64,000 nt of DNA, taken from assembly GCF_004168285.1 (NCBI RefSeq), contig NZ_SEWF01000018.1:1-64000 (forward strand), given 5' to 3'. Below, one piece after another: positions 8,301 through 16,745 of this stretch. Each line of letters begins with the position of its first letter. Position 1 is the stretch's first letter. Origin of the DNA: Emticicia agri. Lineage in GTDB: Bacteria; Bacteroidota; Bacteroidia; Cytophagales; Spirosomataceae. The notes under the pieces were generated by a model. It was given only the letters and a program-made list of their open reading frames with translations. It was not told where the DNA came from and searched no databases. Position numbers and translations under genes: made by a program.

Positions 8301-8765
8301 CTATCGACAATTTTTAAAATTTGTAAACTGTGCAGAAAAGAAATTAGCAAGTTCCTTAATGGCATCAGGAGGTCTGTTATAGTCAAATACAACTTTATGG
8401 CTTTCGCCTGATTTAACTATTTCTATCCACTGGGCACCTCCATCAGCACAATCCGGGCAGCCAATTACCATCGGTAGTTTTCCAAATTCGTCAAAGTCGA
8501 TTGCGGCTTCCAAATCTGAAATAACCCTGGCTGATACCTTAGCAGAACATTGCTTTTCAGCATTGTTCTTACTATTATCTTTTCCAGTGTATTTTACAGT
8601 AGTTCCTATAATTTCTACCGTTGCCTGACAAGTCCCAAAACATTCTCCAAAAAAATAGCCCCCTTTTATGATTATCTCTTGATTCATTATACTGTCTGCC
8701 TCTTTATTTGAACAGGCAGTAATAAAGGCCAGTATCACAATTAAATAAAAGAGTTGGCACTTCAT
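8301..8765 (-). CDS. Small lipoprotein with GCPDCADGG motif (paralog of next gene)
   Basis: This 154-residue exported protein has a lipoprotein signal with the lipobox cysteine in FITACSNKE. It has an ECFGTCQATVEI segment and, near the centre, GCPDCADGGAQWIEI, so four or more conserved cysteines remain after export. The next gene upstream encodes a diverged copy sharing both cysteine segments, with 18 nt between them. The CxGxC pattern resembles small Bacteroidota lipoproteins of the DUF6438 type, but this is only a resemblance. Function unknown; metal binding or a disulfide-held fold is possible. Confidence 0.75.
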   Translation of the reverse strand: MKCQLFYLIVILAFITACSNKEADSIMNQEIIIKGGYFFGECFGTCQATVEIIGTTVKYTGKDNSKNNAEKQCSAKVSARVISDLEAAIDFDEFGKLPMVIGCPDCADGGAQWIEIVKSGESHKVVFDYNRPPDAIKELANFFSAQFTNFKNCR

Positions 8766-8783
8766 CAGTAAAAGGGTTTGAAA

Positions 8784-9290
8784 TTATGGCTTCACATATT
8801 TTTCTTCAAAATAAATTCTCTTCTCACGAAGCAACTTCAATAGTGGGGCAATTTCTTTAATATCATCACCAAACTCAAAAGTTACTTTATGTCTCGAATC
8901 ATTTTTGGTAATTTCTACCCATTCTGCACCGCCATCAGCACAATCAGGACAACCTATTACTTCCTCCAATTTTTTAAATGCTTCAAAATTAACAGTTTTT
9001 GATACTGCCGAGATATAATCGGCTGTCAGTTTTTCTGTATAGGTTTTTGGTTCACCACCTTCTGTTCCTCTTCCACCATTCAGGTAAACAGTAAATGCGG
9101 CTTCATCATTTACGAGAGTCATTTCTTTTTTACATGGGCCAAGGCACATACCAAAACTTGTACCATATTTAATAACAGTTGCATCTAAACTGGTTAAGTT
9201 CTGTTTTTCGTCAGGAATCTGCGATTCTTGTTCACAAGCCATAAAAGAAAATGTGGAAAGAATGATTGCTACAAACAGTTGAATTTTCAT
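8784..9290 (-). CDS. Small lipoprotein with GCPDCADGG motif (first of tandem pair)
   Basis: The 168-residue lipoprotein has lipobox cysteine in SFMACEQES. It shares MCLGPCKKEM and GCPDCADGGAEWVEITK with its downstream paralog, while the linkers have diverged. Both are read as one transcription unit that ends at the hairpin at 8205-8233. The central glycine-rich loop (NGGRGTEGGEP) is unique to this copy. No enzymatic motif is recognised. The pair faces away from tex. Confidence 0.75.
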   Translation of the reverse strand: MKIQLFVAIILSTFSFMACEQESQIPDEKQNLTSLDATVIKYGTSFGMCLGPCKKEMTLVNDEAAFTVYLNGGRGTEGGEPKTYTEKLTADYISAVSKTVNFEAFKKLEEVIGCPDCADGGAEWVEITKNDSRHKVTFEFGDDIKEIAPLLKLLREKRIYFEEKYVKP

Positions 9291-9366
9291 TTTATTAATA
9301 GATTTTTGCGTTTTGATTTTTCGATTTTATAATTAGGATTCCTTTTAAATTAAAAAGGTTGGAAAC

Positions 9367-11478
9367 ATGACTACAAAACAAATACAAATTATAGTCCATG
9401 CTGTAAGTGCGACAGAAAAAAGCGTTACTAATACCATAACTTTGTTAGAAGAAGGGGCAACTGTACCGTTTATTGCCCGATACAGAAAAGAAATGACGGG
9501 AAGCATGGATGAGGTGCAGATAGCTTCTGTAAAAGACTTATACAGTAAGTTTTCAGAGGCCGATAAACGCAGGGAAGCCATCATTAAATCGATAGAAGAA
9601 CAGGGCAAAATGACCCCTGAATTACTGAATAAGCTACAAAATGCCTTGTATCTGAATGAGTTAGAAGATTTATATCTGCCTTATAAACAAAAGCGCAAAA
9701 CCCGTGCAAGCATTGCCATTGAAAAAGGGCTTGAACCATTAGCTAAAATTATTTTTGCCCAGAAAGACCGTAACATTGAAGCTATTGCTGAAAAATACCT
9801 TACTGACAAAGTAGAAAGTGTGGAAGATGCTCTACAAGGCGCACGGGATATTATGGCTGAGTGGATTAACGAAGACATTCAGGCAAGAAACAGCATTCGT
9901 AAGATTTTTGAAAGAGAATCAATCGTAAGTGCTAAGGTAAAGAAAGGTAAGAAAGAAGAAGGTGCCAAGTATCAGGATTATTTTGAGTTTTCAGAACCAT
10001 TGTCAAGAATTCCATCTCATCGACTGTTAGCCATCAGACGTGGGGAAGAAGAAGGAATCCTTTCAGTAGATATATCTATTGAAGCAGAAAGAGGAACCGA
10101 TGCCTTAGACAGAATTTACCTCAGAGGCTTGCCGGAAGCCAAAGAACAGGTGGCCGATGCCATTACAGATGCCTATAACCGCTTATTGAAACCGAGCATT
10201 GAAACTGAGTTTTCAAACCTCTCGAAACAGAAGGCAGATAGCGAAGCCATTAAGATATTTGCCGCTAATCTTCGTCAGCTATTATTAGCCTCACCATTAG
10301 GACAAAAAAGAGTATTAGCCATAGACCCGGGATTCAGAACAGGCTGTAAAACGGTATGTCTGAACGAGCAAGGTGATTTATTGTATGACACTGTTATTTA
10401 TCCGATGGATAAAAAGATGGAAGCAGAAGGTGTAATCAAGAAATTGATTTACGATTACAAAATACAGGCCATTGCCATTGGAAATGGCACTGCCAGCCGT
10501 GAAACCGAAAGTTTTGTAAAATCCTTGAAGTTAGATAAAATTCAGGTGCATGTGGTTTCAGAACAGGGTGCTTCTATTTATTCAGCTTCTGAAATTGCCC
10601 GTGAGGAGTTTCCAAAAAAAGATGTAACTGTAAGGGGCGCTATTTCGATTGGCCGCAGATTAATGGACCCTCTGGCAGAATTAGTAAAAATTGACCCGAA
10701 ATCTATCGGAGTGGGGCAATATCAACACGACGTTGAACAGAAAATGCTCAAAGAAAGCCTTGATTCAGTCGTAGAAAGTTGTGTAAACCTGGTGGGTGTT
10801 GAATTGAACACAGCCAGCAAACACCTATTAAGCTATGTTTCAGGCTTAGGGCCATCTCTTGCACAGAATATTGTAGATTACAGAGCTAAAAATGGAGCTT
10901 TTGGTTCAAGAGATGAATTGAAGAAAGTCCCTCGCCTCGGCGCAAAGGCCTTTGAACAAAGCGCAGGTTTCCTGCGGATTAACGGTGCAAAGAACCCTTT
11001 GGATAATTCGGCCGTACATCCGGAAACTTATGCGATTGTTGAAAAAATGGCAAAAGATTTAGGTTTGAAAGTAGCTGATTTAGTGAATAATGCCCAGATA
11101 AAATCAAAAATCAATCTGAATAATTACGTAACCGCTACCGTAGGTTTACCAACCTTGAATGATATTCTGTCGGAATTGCAAAAGCCTGGCCGTGACCCTC
11201 GTGAGGCTTTAGAAGAATTTGAATTTGCCTCTGATGTTCATAAAATAGAAGATTTAAGAGAGGGAATGGTTTTACCAGGCATTGTTACCAACATAACCGC
11301 CTTTGGTTGTTTTGTAGATGTAGGCGTCCATCAGGATGGACTGGTGCATGTGTCGCAAATGGCGAACCGTTTCATCAAAGACCCCAATGAGGTAGTAAAA
11401 GTACATCAAAAAGTTCAGGTAAAAGTTACAGAAATAGATATTCCAAGAAAGCGGATTGCTTTGAGTATGAAGTTGTAG
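9367..11478 (+). CDS. tex: Tex family RNA-binding protein
   Basis: The 703-residue protein has the Tex order of domains: an N-terminal helical domain with the ATVPFIARYRKEMTGS signature (~30-45), a YqgF-like RNase H fold around residues 310-440 (AIDPGFRTGCKTV), helix-hairpin-helix motifs (~480-550) and a C-terminal S1 RNA-binding domain (~628-703, GCFVDVGVHQDGLVHVSQ). Tex is a cytoplasmic nucleic-acid-binding factor linked to transcription; its exact role is unsettled. Slightly shorter than the ~770 residues of proteobacterial Tex, mainly at the C-terminus after S1. A GC-rich hairpin without T run lies 21 nt downstream. Confidence 0.95.
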   Translation: MTTKQIQIIVHAVSATEKSVTNTITLLEEGATVPFIARYRKEMTGSMDEVQIASVKDLYSKFSEADKRREAIIKSIEEQGKMTPELLNKLQNALYLNELEDLYLPYKQKRKTRASIAIEKGLEPLAKIIFAQKDRNIEAIAEKYLTDKVESVEDALQGARDIMAEWINEDIQARNSIRKIFERESIVSAKVKKGKKEEGAKYQDYFEFSEPLSRIPSHRLLAIRRGEEEGILSVDISIEAERGTDALDRIYLRGLPEAKEQVADAITDAYNRLLKPSIETEFSNLSKQKADSEAIKIFAANLRQLLLASPLGQKRVLAIDPGFRTGCKTVCLNEQGDLLYDTVIYPMDKKMEAEGVIKKLIYDYKIQAIAIGNGTASRETESFVKSLKLDKIQVHVVSEQGASIYSASEIAREEFPKKDVTVRGAISIGRRLMDPLAELVKIDPKSIGVGQYQHDVEQKMLKESLDSVVESCVNLVGVELNTASKHLLSYVSGLGPSLAQNIVDYRAKNGAFGSRDELKKVPRLGAKAFEQSAGFLRINGAKNPLDNSAVHPETYAIVEKMAKDLGLKVADLVNNAQIKSKINLNNYVTATVGLPTLNDILSELQKPGRDPREALEEFEFASDVHKIEDLREGMVLPGIVTNITAFGCFVDVGVHQDGLVHVSQMANRFIKDPNEVVKVHQKVQVKVTEIDIPRKRIALSMKL

Positions 11479-11498
11479 TTTCTACTTCTCATACAGTT

Positions 11499-11526
11499 GT
11501 GGCTTCAGCCGTATGGCCGAAGCCAC
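11499..11526 (+). terminator. Hairpin after tex, weak terminator
   Basis: GTGGCTTC (11499-11506) pairs with GAAGCCAC (11519-11526), with inner GCC/GGC pairing. No T run follows, so it may be an RNA-stabilising hairpin rather than a terminator. Confidence 0.45.
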
Positions 11527-11606
11527 TTGCCAGAATGCTATAAATTATTTTTCGTTAAGACGAACTTTTCAAAACTGATTTTTGTAGTATTATGACCAGC
11601 AATCAT

Positions 11607-11980
11607 GGGGACGACCGGTTTTGACGGCGTGAGTGGTTGCGAGTAAAAGCATGTCGGGAGTTGGTAGAATCTCCTGTTAAAAATTCTTCCGAACAATAAC
11701 TGGCAATACTTCGTATGCCATGGCTGCTTAATTCCGGAGTGAATTAACCTTTTAGCCACATTCCGCCTCGGCTAACCTCTGCCGTTGGGGAGTTCGGAGT
11801 GTCGAACCGCAGAGGCGATTAAGTGCGGGTAACTTGTACTTAATTAGTATTTAGGTTTCTAAGGAAAAGGCTCGGTATGTCGGACACCTATCTTTTCCCG
11901 AAAATCAAGACCGAATAAACATGTAGAAGGCTCGACAAGTGCCATGTTCGGACCAGAGTTCGACTCTCTGCGTCTCCACA
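11607..11980 (+). ncRNA. ssrA: Transfer-messenger RNA
   Basis: The 5' end GGGGACG (11607-11613) pairs with CGTCTCC (11971-11977) to form the acceptor stem. The tRNA-like 3' part carries the T-arm loop GTTCGACTC, and the 5' part has the ACCGGTTTTGACGGCG start typical of tmRNA D-loop regions. An internal open reading frame gives the tag GNTSYAMAA followed by TAA. The final CCA is not encoded. It rescues stalled ribosomes together with SmpB. A short minus-strand reading frame across it is spurious. Confidence 0.95.
11702..11731 (+). other. tmRNA proteolysis tag GNTSYAMAA
   Basis: Starting at the GGC resume codon (11702-11704) the reading is GNTSYAMAA then TAA (11729-11731). The YAMAA/YALAA ending is the degradation signal seen in Bacteroidota tags. 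Confidence 0.85.
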
Positions 11981-12007
11981 AAGTACCTCAAAAGGGTACT
12001 TTTTTTT
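11981..12007 (+). terminator. ssrA terminator
   Basis: AAGTACC (11981-11987) pairs with GGTACTT (11995-12001), followed by a T run through 12007. The stretch 12008-12225 holds nothing recognisable. Confidence 0.85.
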
Positions 12008-12225
12008 GTTTTTATCACTAAATACAAATGGCTTGCACAGAAAAAAAGAAAGAGATTTTATAAATGATTGGGGAACTGGTTTTAGCAGGGCAGTATATTC
12101 TATCAGGTTCTGAGACTCTTAACGCACATCAAGGCAGATTTTTAACATATATAAGTTTTTGAAATGTTTCTTTATTTTAACACAAAAACTCGCTGTTTTA
12201 ACGAGCTTTTATGTCAATTATCTGA

Positions 12226-12655
12226 TTATGCAATTACAAACGACTCAAATTTAGGAGGAAAATAATCAGCTTTATTCAAGGTTAAGATTTTAGTGAGTAT
12301 CTTGACAAAATGCTCTTTTTCGGTGGGCTTTAAATAAAATAAATTTGCTTCGGCGTTGAATGATTCTTCTTTCTGACTTAGATAATCAGTACCTGAGTGA
12401 GTTACACAGAATAAATTTCTCAATATCTGATTACTTCGAATAGCCTCTAAGTATTCTCTACCTTGGGTAAGACATTCAAGAAAAAGTATATCTGGTAAAA
12501 ATTTTTCGAGAGTTTGAATATTAGAACGAATAGTTTCTTTACACTCTAAAATTAATAGATTTGATTTGATTGAAGTCATTTTTAGTGAAACGAAAAAAAA
12601 GCTGATCGTCTTCATCTTGGTCGATGAGCGCAATGTTTACTAACTGTGCTAACAT
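12226..12655 (-). pseudogene. Frameshifted single-domain response regulator
   Basis: Two overlapping frames together spell one receiver domain. From the ATG at 12655 the first frame reads NIALIDQDEDDQLFFRF, the classic acidic-pocket start of CheY-like proteins, and stops at 12539. The second frame, offset by one base, continues with PDILFLECLTQGREYLEAIR, then VTHSG and ANLFYLKPTEKE, the beta3-beta5 part with the conserved Lys. A run of eight A on the plus strand (12593-12600) lies in the overlap; one extra base there would explain the shift. The phospho-acceptor Asp is Glu (FLE instead of FLD), so the protein would not be phosphorylated normally even if intact. A sequencing error in the homopolymer is the alternative. 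Confidence 0.7.
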
Positions 12656-12934
12656 AATGTTTGAGTGATTAGAGATTTTAACACTATTAGCAGTTAAGAA
12701 TCAAATGTTATTATAGGAAGGTTTGCGCAAATAAGAAAGTCTGTAAAAGTAGGTCATTTGTTTGGCTAATTCCCAGCTTGAGCAAAATATATTTTTAATG
12801 CTAACAATATAACATGAACAGTCAATTATTATTGACCAAACACCTGACAACTTGCTATAGACTAAAAAATCCTGTATTATTGCATCAATCGTTTTCACTA
12901 TAAATCTGTGTCTAATCAAGGCAAAAACAAAATC

Positions 12935-13369
12935 ATGAAACATTTATTAATCTTCGTATTTACGCTCGTTTCCTTCGTAAGTTTCAGTCAGACCAACGAT
13001 GAAAAACTGAAAGATATTAAAAGGCTGTTAATTGTAAGCGGTACAGCAAATAATGCCAAAGCAGGAGTTGAGTCAATGGCACAAAGCATGAAAGACAAGG
13101 CTGACCAGAATGGTTTACCTGAAGGTTTCTGGGATGAATTTTTAAAGTCTATTAATTATGACGAAGTAGCAGAACTCTATGTGCCTATTTATGATAAAAA
13201 CTACACACACCAGGAAATTAAAGACATGATTGCCTTTTTTGAAAGCCCTACAGGGAAAAAAATGGTTGAAAAAACACCAGCAATCATAGCAGAATCATCG
13301 AATATAGGAAGAGAATGGGGACAAAAATTGGGTATGAAAGTTTACGAAAAAATGACAAAGAAAAATTAA
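12935..13369 (+). CDS. DUF2059 domain exported protein
   Basis: The start is taken at ATG 12935, where a clear signal peptide begins (MKHLLIFVFTLVSFVSFSQ); an in-frame GTG 27 nt upstream adds only a polar lead. The mature ~125 residues carry the DUF2059 pattern, including YDKNYTHQEIKDMIAFFESPTGKKM. The family is periplasmic or exported and of unknown function. The stop codon overlaps the left arm of an 18-nt inverted repeat. The ~280 bp upstream (12656-12934) holds no convincing gene. Confidence 0.85.
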   Translation: MKHLLIFVFTLVSFVSFSQTNDEKLKDIKRLLIVSGTANNAKAGVESMAQSMKDKADQNGLPEGFWDEFLKSINYDEVAELYVPIYDKNYTHQEIKDMIAFFESPTGKKMVEKTPAIIAESSNIGREWGQKLGMKVYEKMTKKN

Positions 13370-13444
13370 GAAGTTGTTTGAGTTAATCTTATTGAATCAA
13401 AAATCGCTCTTTTTTACTTTCAAAATTTAACTCAAACAACTTCT
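13369..13444. repeat. Inverted repeat, 18-nt arms, after the DUF2059 gene
   Basis: AGAAGTTGTTTGAGTTAA (13369-13386) and its exact reverse complement (13427-13444) flank a 40-nt AT-rich spacer. No transposase or target duplication is visible. It may form an extended RNA hairpin at the end of the transcript. Confidence 0.7.
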
Positions 13445-13460
13445 AAGACTATTCCAGTTT

Positions 13461-13500
13461 AAAACGTAAAAAACCATTCCTCAATGGTTTTTTACGTTTT
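13461..13500. terminator. Bidirectional terminator
   Basis: AAAACGTAAAAAACCATT (13461-13478) and AATGGTTTTTTACGTTTT (13483-13500) form a perfect 18-bp stem with a 4-nt loop, between convergent genes. Confidence 0.9.
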
Positions 13501-13514
13501 AACTACTTCGCAAA

Positions 13515-14513
13515 TTATTTAAACTTGCTCTCGTCCAGATTAAAGAATCTTACGGCATTATTAAAGAAAATATCTCTCTTCTGCTCTTCTGACAGGTAAT
13601 TGGCGCTTTCTATCACATTGATTGAAGTTTCTAAGAGTTTAGGCCATATCATCAGGTCGGTACCATACATGATACGTTTACCGAAACCTGCCTGAATTAA
13701 ACGTTGCAAATAAGCATGGATTTCTTCTAACGGATAACTCCAGATAAATCCGGCTAAATCTACATATACATAGGCATTAGCCCCCATTAAGGCAATCATT
13801 TCGTCTATCATGGGGTATCCTGCGTGCATAACCCAGATTTTTAGTTTAGGATGGCGAGCCAGCATATCTTCTAATAAAAACGGACGTCCCAAAGAGGCAC
13901 GGTACTTAGGTGCGGTAATATTAGCCATACCATTCCCCCCTGTACCCATGTGGATACCCACCGGAACACCTAATTTTTCGGCCACCCCAAAGTATTCATC
14001 TAAACTCATATCGCTTGGAGACATGCCCTGGTATTGAGGAGCTACCTCCCCCATTACCTTATAAAATCCTTTAGACAAGGAGTCTTCAAAAGCCTTTACT
14101 GTCATTTCCTTAGGGTTGCTGATTCCTATTGAGGGAATAATTCGGTTAGGTGCAGCCTTGTGCCAATTATGAAGAATAGTAGCATCTCCACTGGCAACCA
14201 TAATTATATTTAATCGTTCGGCTGTTCCTAAAAGAGCATCCTGCATTTCCTTGTCTGATTTGGCTGCTTTTAAAGGGTCGGCGCATCCGTTACTTAAAAA
14301 AGATGGTGCAGGTTGTTTAGGGTCACTCCCCGGCATGTTTTTTAGAAACCACGGACAAAGGTCGTTGGCAAATGCAGGGTTCACTTTCATGGCATGTACG
14401 TGTACATCAATAATAGGTAAGTGTTTTTTAGTTTCCTGTGCATGACCCGAAAATGTCAGTGATGCACAGGCAAGCATTATGAACAGTGGCTGAATGTTTA
14501 GTTTTTGTCTCAT
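13515..14513 (-). CDS. Exported amidohydrolase-family metal hydrolase
   Basis: The 332-residue protein has a signal peptide (to about residue 26, SGHAQ). It has the amidohydrolase-2 barrel: the metal-binding HVHA after DV (residues ~36-41), the barrel His in VPVGIHMGTGG and WVMHAGYP, and the metal-ligand Asp in MYGTDLM. Members hydrolyse or decarboxylate small cyclic or acyl substrates. The substrate is unknown and an exported location is unusual for the family but recurrent in Bacteroidota. It is monocistronic. Confidence 0.8.
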   Translation of the reverse strand: MRQKLNIQPLFIMLACASLTFSGHAQETKKHLPIIDVHVHAMKVNPAFANDLCPWFLKNMPGSDPKQPAPSFLSNGCADPLKAAKSDKEMQDALLGTAERLNIIMVASGDATILHNWHKAAPNRIIPSIGISNPKEMTVKAFEDSLSKGFYKVMGEVAPQYQGMSPSDMSLDEYFGVAEKLGVPVGIHMGTGGNGMANITAPKYRASLGRPFLLEDMLARHPKLKIWVMHAGYPMIDEMIALMGANAYVYVDLAGFIWSYPLEEIHAYLQRLIQAGFGKRIMYGTDLMIWPKLLETSINVIESANYLSEEQKRDIFFNNAVRFFNLDESKFK

Positions 14514-14743
14514 ATAGTTAATAATAATCAGATGATTGAAAAGCTAAAATAATCAACAAAAGGTCTTTTCCCAAAAACATTCGACCGAACGGGTTATATT
14601 ATCTATTATTTAGACAATAATCCTGATTTTACCCGATTACCGGGTTAATAAAAAGGTTTTGAAACTTCTTACCGCCAACAAGCGTTAGGATATTTTAATG
14701 GCATCAATAATCAATCTGCCAGTACCCGTATAATTTACAGCCA

Positions 14744-16072
14744 ATGACTTTCGAAGATTTAAATCTGAATAAACCTTTACTCAATGCCCTAAACGATTTA
14801 GGCTATACAACTCCTACCACTATCCAGAAAAATGCTTTTTCTGTCATCATGTCAGGGCAGGATGTATGCGGCATAGCACAAACCGGAACTGGTAAAACCT
14901 TTGCTTATCTGCTACCGAGTTTAAGACAATATCAGTTCTCGAAAGAAAAGAATCCGCAATTGCTTATTATTGTACCTACCAGAGAGTTGGTAGCACAGGT
15001 AGTAGAATCGGTGCAGCAGTTAAGTAAATACATAAACCTGCAAGTAGTTGGGGTATATGGGGGGGTAAATATCAAGCAACAGGTGGCAGAATTAGCTAAT
15101 GGTGCCGATATACTGGTTGGTACACCCGGCCGATTGATAGATTTACTGGCGATGAATGTGATAAAAACCAAGTCTATCAGGAAACTTGTCATTGATGAAG
15201 TAGACGAAATGCTGAACCTCGGGTTTCGTCCGCAATTAGTTAATATTCTGGATTTATTGCCGCAAAAAAGACAAAACCTATTGTTTTCTGCTACCTTGAC
15301 AGATGAGGTAGAACAGATTATCAAAGACTTTTTCAATCAACCTATCAGAATTGAAGCGGCACCTGCAGGAACCCCATTAGATAATATCTCACAAATAGCT
15401 TACCAACTCCCCAATTTTTATACAAAGGTCAATCTATTAGAAACACTATTGGCAAAGCCAGCCGAAACAAGCAAGGTTTTGGTTTTTGTAGCTACCAAAC
15501 AATTGGCCGACCAATTGTTCGATGAACTTGAAATGGAGTTTGCTTCTCAATTGGGAGTGATTCACTCCAATAAATCACAGAACAATCGTTTCGATACCAT
15601 CAATAATTTTCAGAATGGCACTTACCGGATTCTGATAGCTACTGATATTGTAGCCAGAGGACTGGATATTTCGGAAGTATCGCACGTCATTAATTTTGAT
15701 ATGCCCGAGGTGCCTGAAAACTATATTCACCGTATTGGTAGAACCGGGAGGCAGGATAAAAAAGGGATTGCCATCAGTTTCTTTACCGATAAAGATGCTG
15801 AAATCAGGCAGGCAATTGAAGCCTTAATGAATTATCAGATTCCTGTATCAGCACTACCTGAGCAACTCGAAATATCAGACGAACTGATAGAAGATGAAAT
15901 GCCGAAGGTTTTTATGAAAGAGCCTGCTTTAAAACGACCTAAAAAAGAAGAGGTCGGACCTGCTTTTCATGAAAAATCCGAGAAAAATAAAAAGGTAAAT
16001 GTGAGACGAGATTACGAGGCTGAAAAGAAAAGGAAGTATGGTAAATCGTATGAAAAGAGGTCAAGAAACTAA
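14744..16072 (+). CDS. DEAD-box RNA helicase (motif II reads DEVD)
   Basis: The 442-residue protein has all core helicase motifs: Q motif PTTIQ (24-28), Walker A AQTGTGKT (45-52), PTRELVAQ, GTPGR, SATL, ARGLDI and HRIGRTGR. Motif II is IDEVDEML instead of the canonical DEAD; the two acidic residues needed for ATP hydrolysis remain. The C-terminal ~60 residues are basic and lysine-rich (KRPKKEE, EKNKKVNVRRDYEAEKKRK), a likely RNA-binding tail. Such helicases act on rRNA or mRNA structure. It is a single gene; the 230 bp upstream (14514-14743) shows only a small ACCCG/CGGGT hairpin near 14636. Confidence 0.9.
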   Translation: MTFEDLNLNKPLLNALNDLGYTTPTTIQKNAFSVIMSGQDVCGIAQTGTGKTFAYLLPSLRQYQFSKEKNPQLLIIVPTRELVAQVVESVQQLSKYINLQVVGVYGGVNIKQQVAELANGADILVGTPGRLIDLLAMNVIKTKSIRKLVIDEVDEMLNLGFRPQLVNILDLLPQKRQNLLFSATLTDEVEQIIKDFFNQPIRIEAAPAGTPLDNISQIAYQLPNFYTKVNLLETLLAKPAETSKVLVFVATKQLADQLFDELEMEFASQLGVIHSNKSQNNRFDTINNFQNGTYRILIATDIVARGLDISEVSHVINFDMPEVPENYIHRIGRTGRQDKKGIAISFFTDKDAEIRQAIEALMNYQIPVSALPEQLEISDELIEDEMPKVFMKEPALKRPKKEEVGPAFHEKSEKNKKVNVRRDYEAEKKRKYGKSYEKRSRN

Positions 16073-16175
16073 GTATTTCTAACTATCTATAATTTTCTCA
16101 TACTAAATCTGCGACATTTTAAGTTTTAATATTTAAGTTTGTATGGTTTTACGACAATTAAATATTAAAATAATT

Positions 16176-16694
16176 ATGCAAAGGCGCAATGCGATTAAAA
16201 GCTTATCGGTAGCATTCGGAAGTTTGGTAGCACTCCCCTCTTGGGCAACCAACTGGACACCAGAATCTATTGGTAAAATCTCCAAATTAACCTATAATGA
16301 TGAAGAACTATTGGGCGAAATAGTTGAAACCATCATTCCCGAAACCTCTACCCCGGGTGCAAAATCTTTGAAAGTACACCAGTTTGCCATGCGAATGATT
16401 AATGATTGTTATGGCGAAACTCAGCAGAAAACTTTTAAAGATGGCCTTAAAAAGACTGAAGAACTGGCACAACAAACTTATCAGAAATCTTTTGTGGCAT
16501 TGGATGCTACGCAAAAGAAAGAACTGATTAACAAAATGCTTGACTCTTCAGATAGCACTTCGAAGCAATTTGCTAATATGATTAAACGCCTGACCATTCA
16601 GGGGTATACTAACTCTGAATTCTACATGACTAATGTCTTGAGGTTTAATATGGCTCCTGGCTTTTATCATGGTTGTGTGCCTGTAAAAGCTTAA
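16176..16694 (+). CDS. Gluconate 2-dehydrogenase subunit 3 family protein, Tat-exported
   Basis: The start is set at ATG 16176 because a twin-arginine-like signal begins there (MQRRNAIKSLSVAFGSLVA); an ATG 33 nt upstream would bury it. The mature part has family features: LLGEIVETIIPETSTPGAKSL near residue 50 and the C-terminal YTNSEFYMTNVLRF with PGFYHGCVP. Members are small partners of GMC-type dehydrogenases and may help fold or export them. The GMC gene follows 51 nt later, matching the usual pair. Confidence 0.88.
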   Translation: MQRRNAIKSLSVAFGSLVALPSWATNWTPESIGKISKLTYNDEELLGEIVETIIPETSTPGAKSLKVHQFAMRMINDCYGETQQKTFKDGLKKTEELAQQTYQKSFVALDATQKKELINKMLDSSDSTSKQFANMIKRLTIQGYTNSEFYMTNVLRFNMAPGFYHGCVPVKA

Positions 16695-16745
16695 CCGAGG
16701 TAATTAATTACAATCTATTCAATACTCTATTCTTCAGAAGCTATT

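Noticed and set aside
11538-11759. Minus-strand reading frame within ssrA
   Set aside because: Lies over the tmRNA sequence and has no protein-family features.
12701-12943. 80-residue minus-strand frame upstream of the DUF2059 gene
   Set aside because: Overlaps the start of the DUF2059 gene, and its composition and codon use look like translated AT-rich non-coding DNA.
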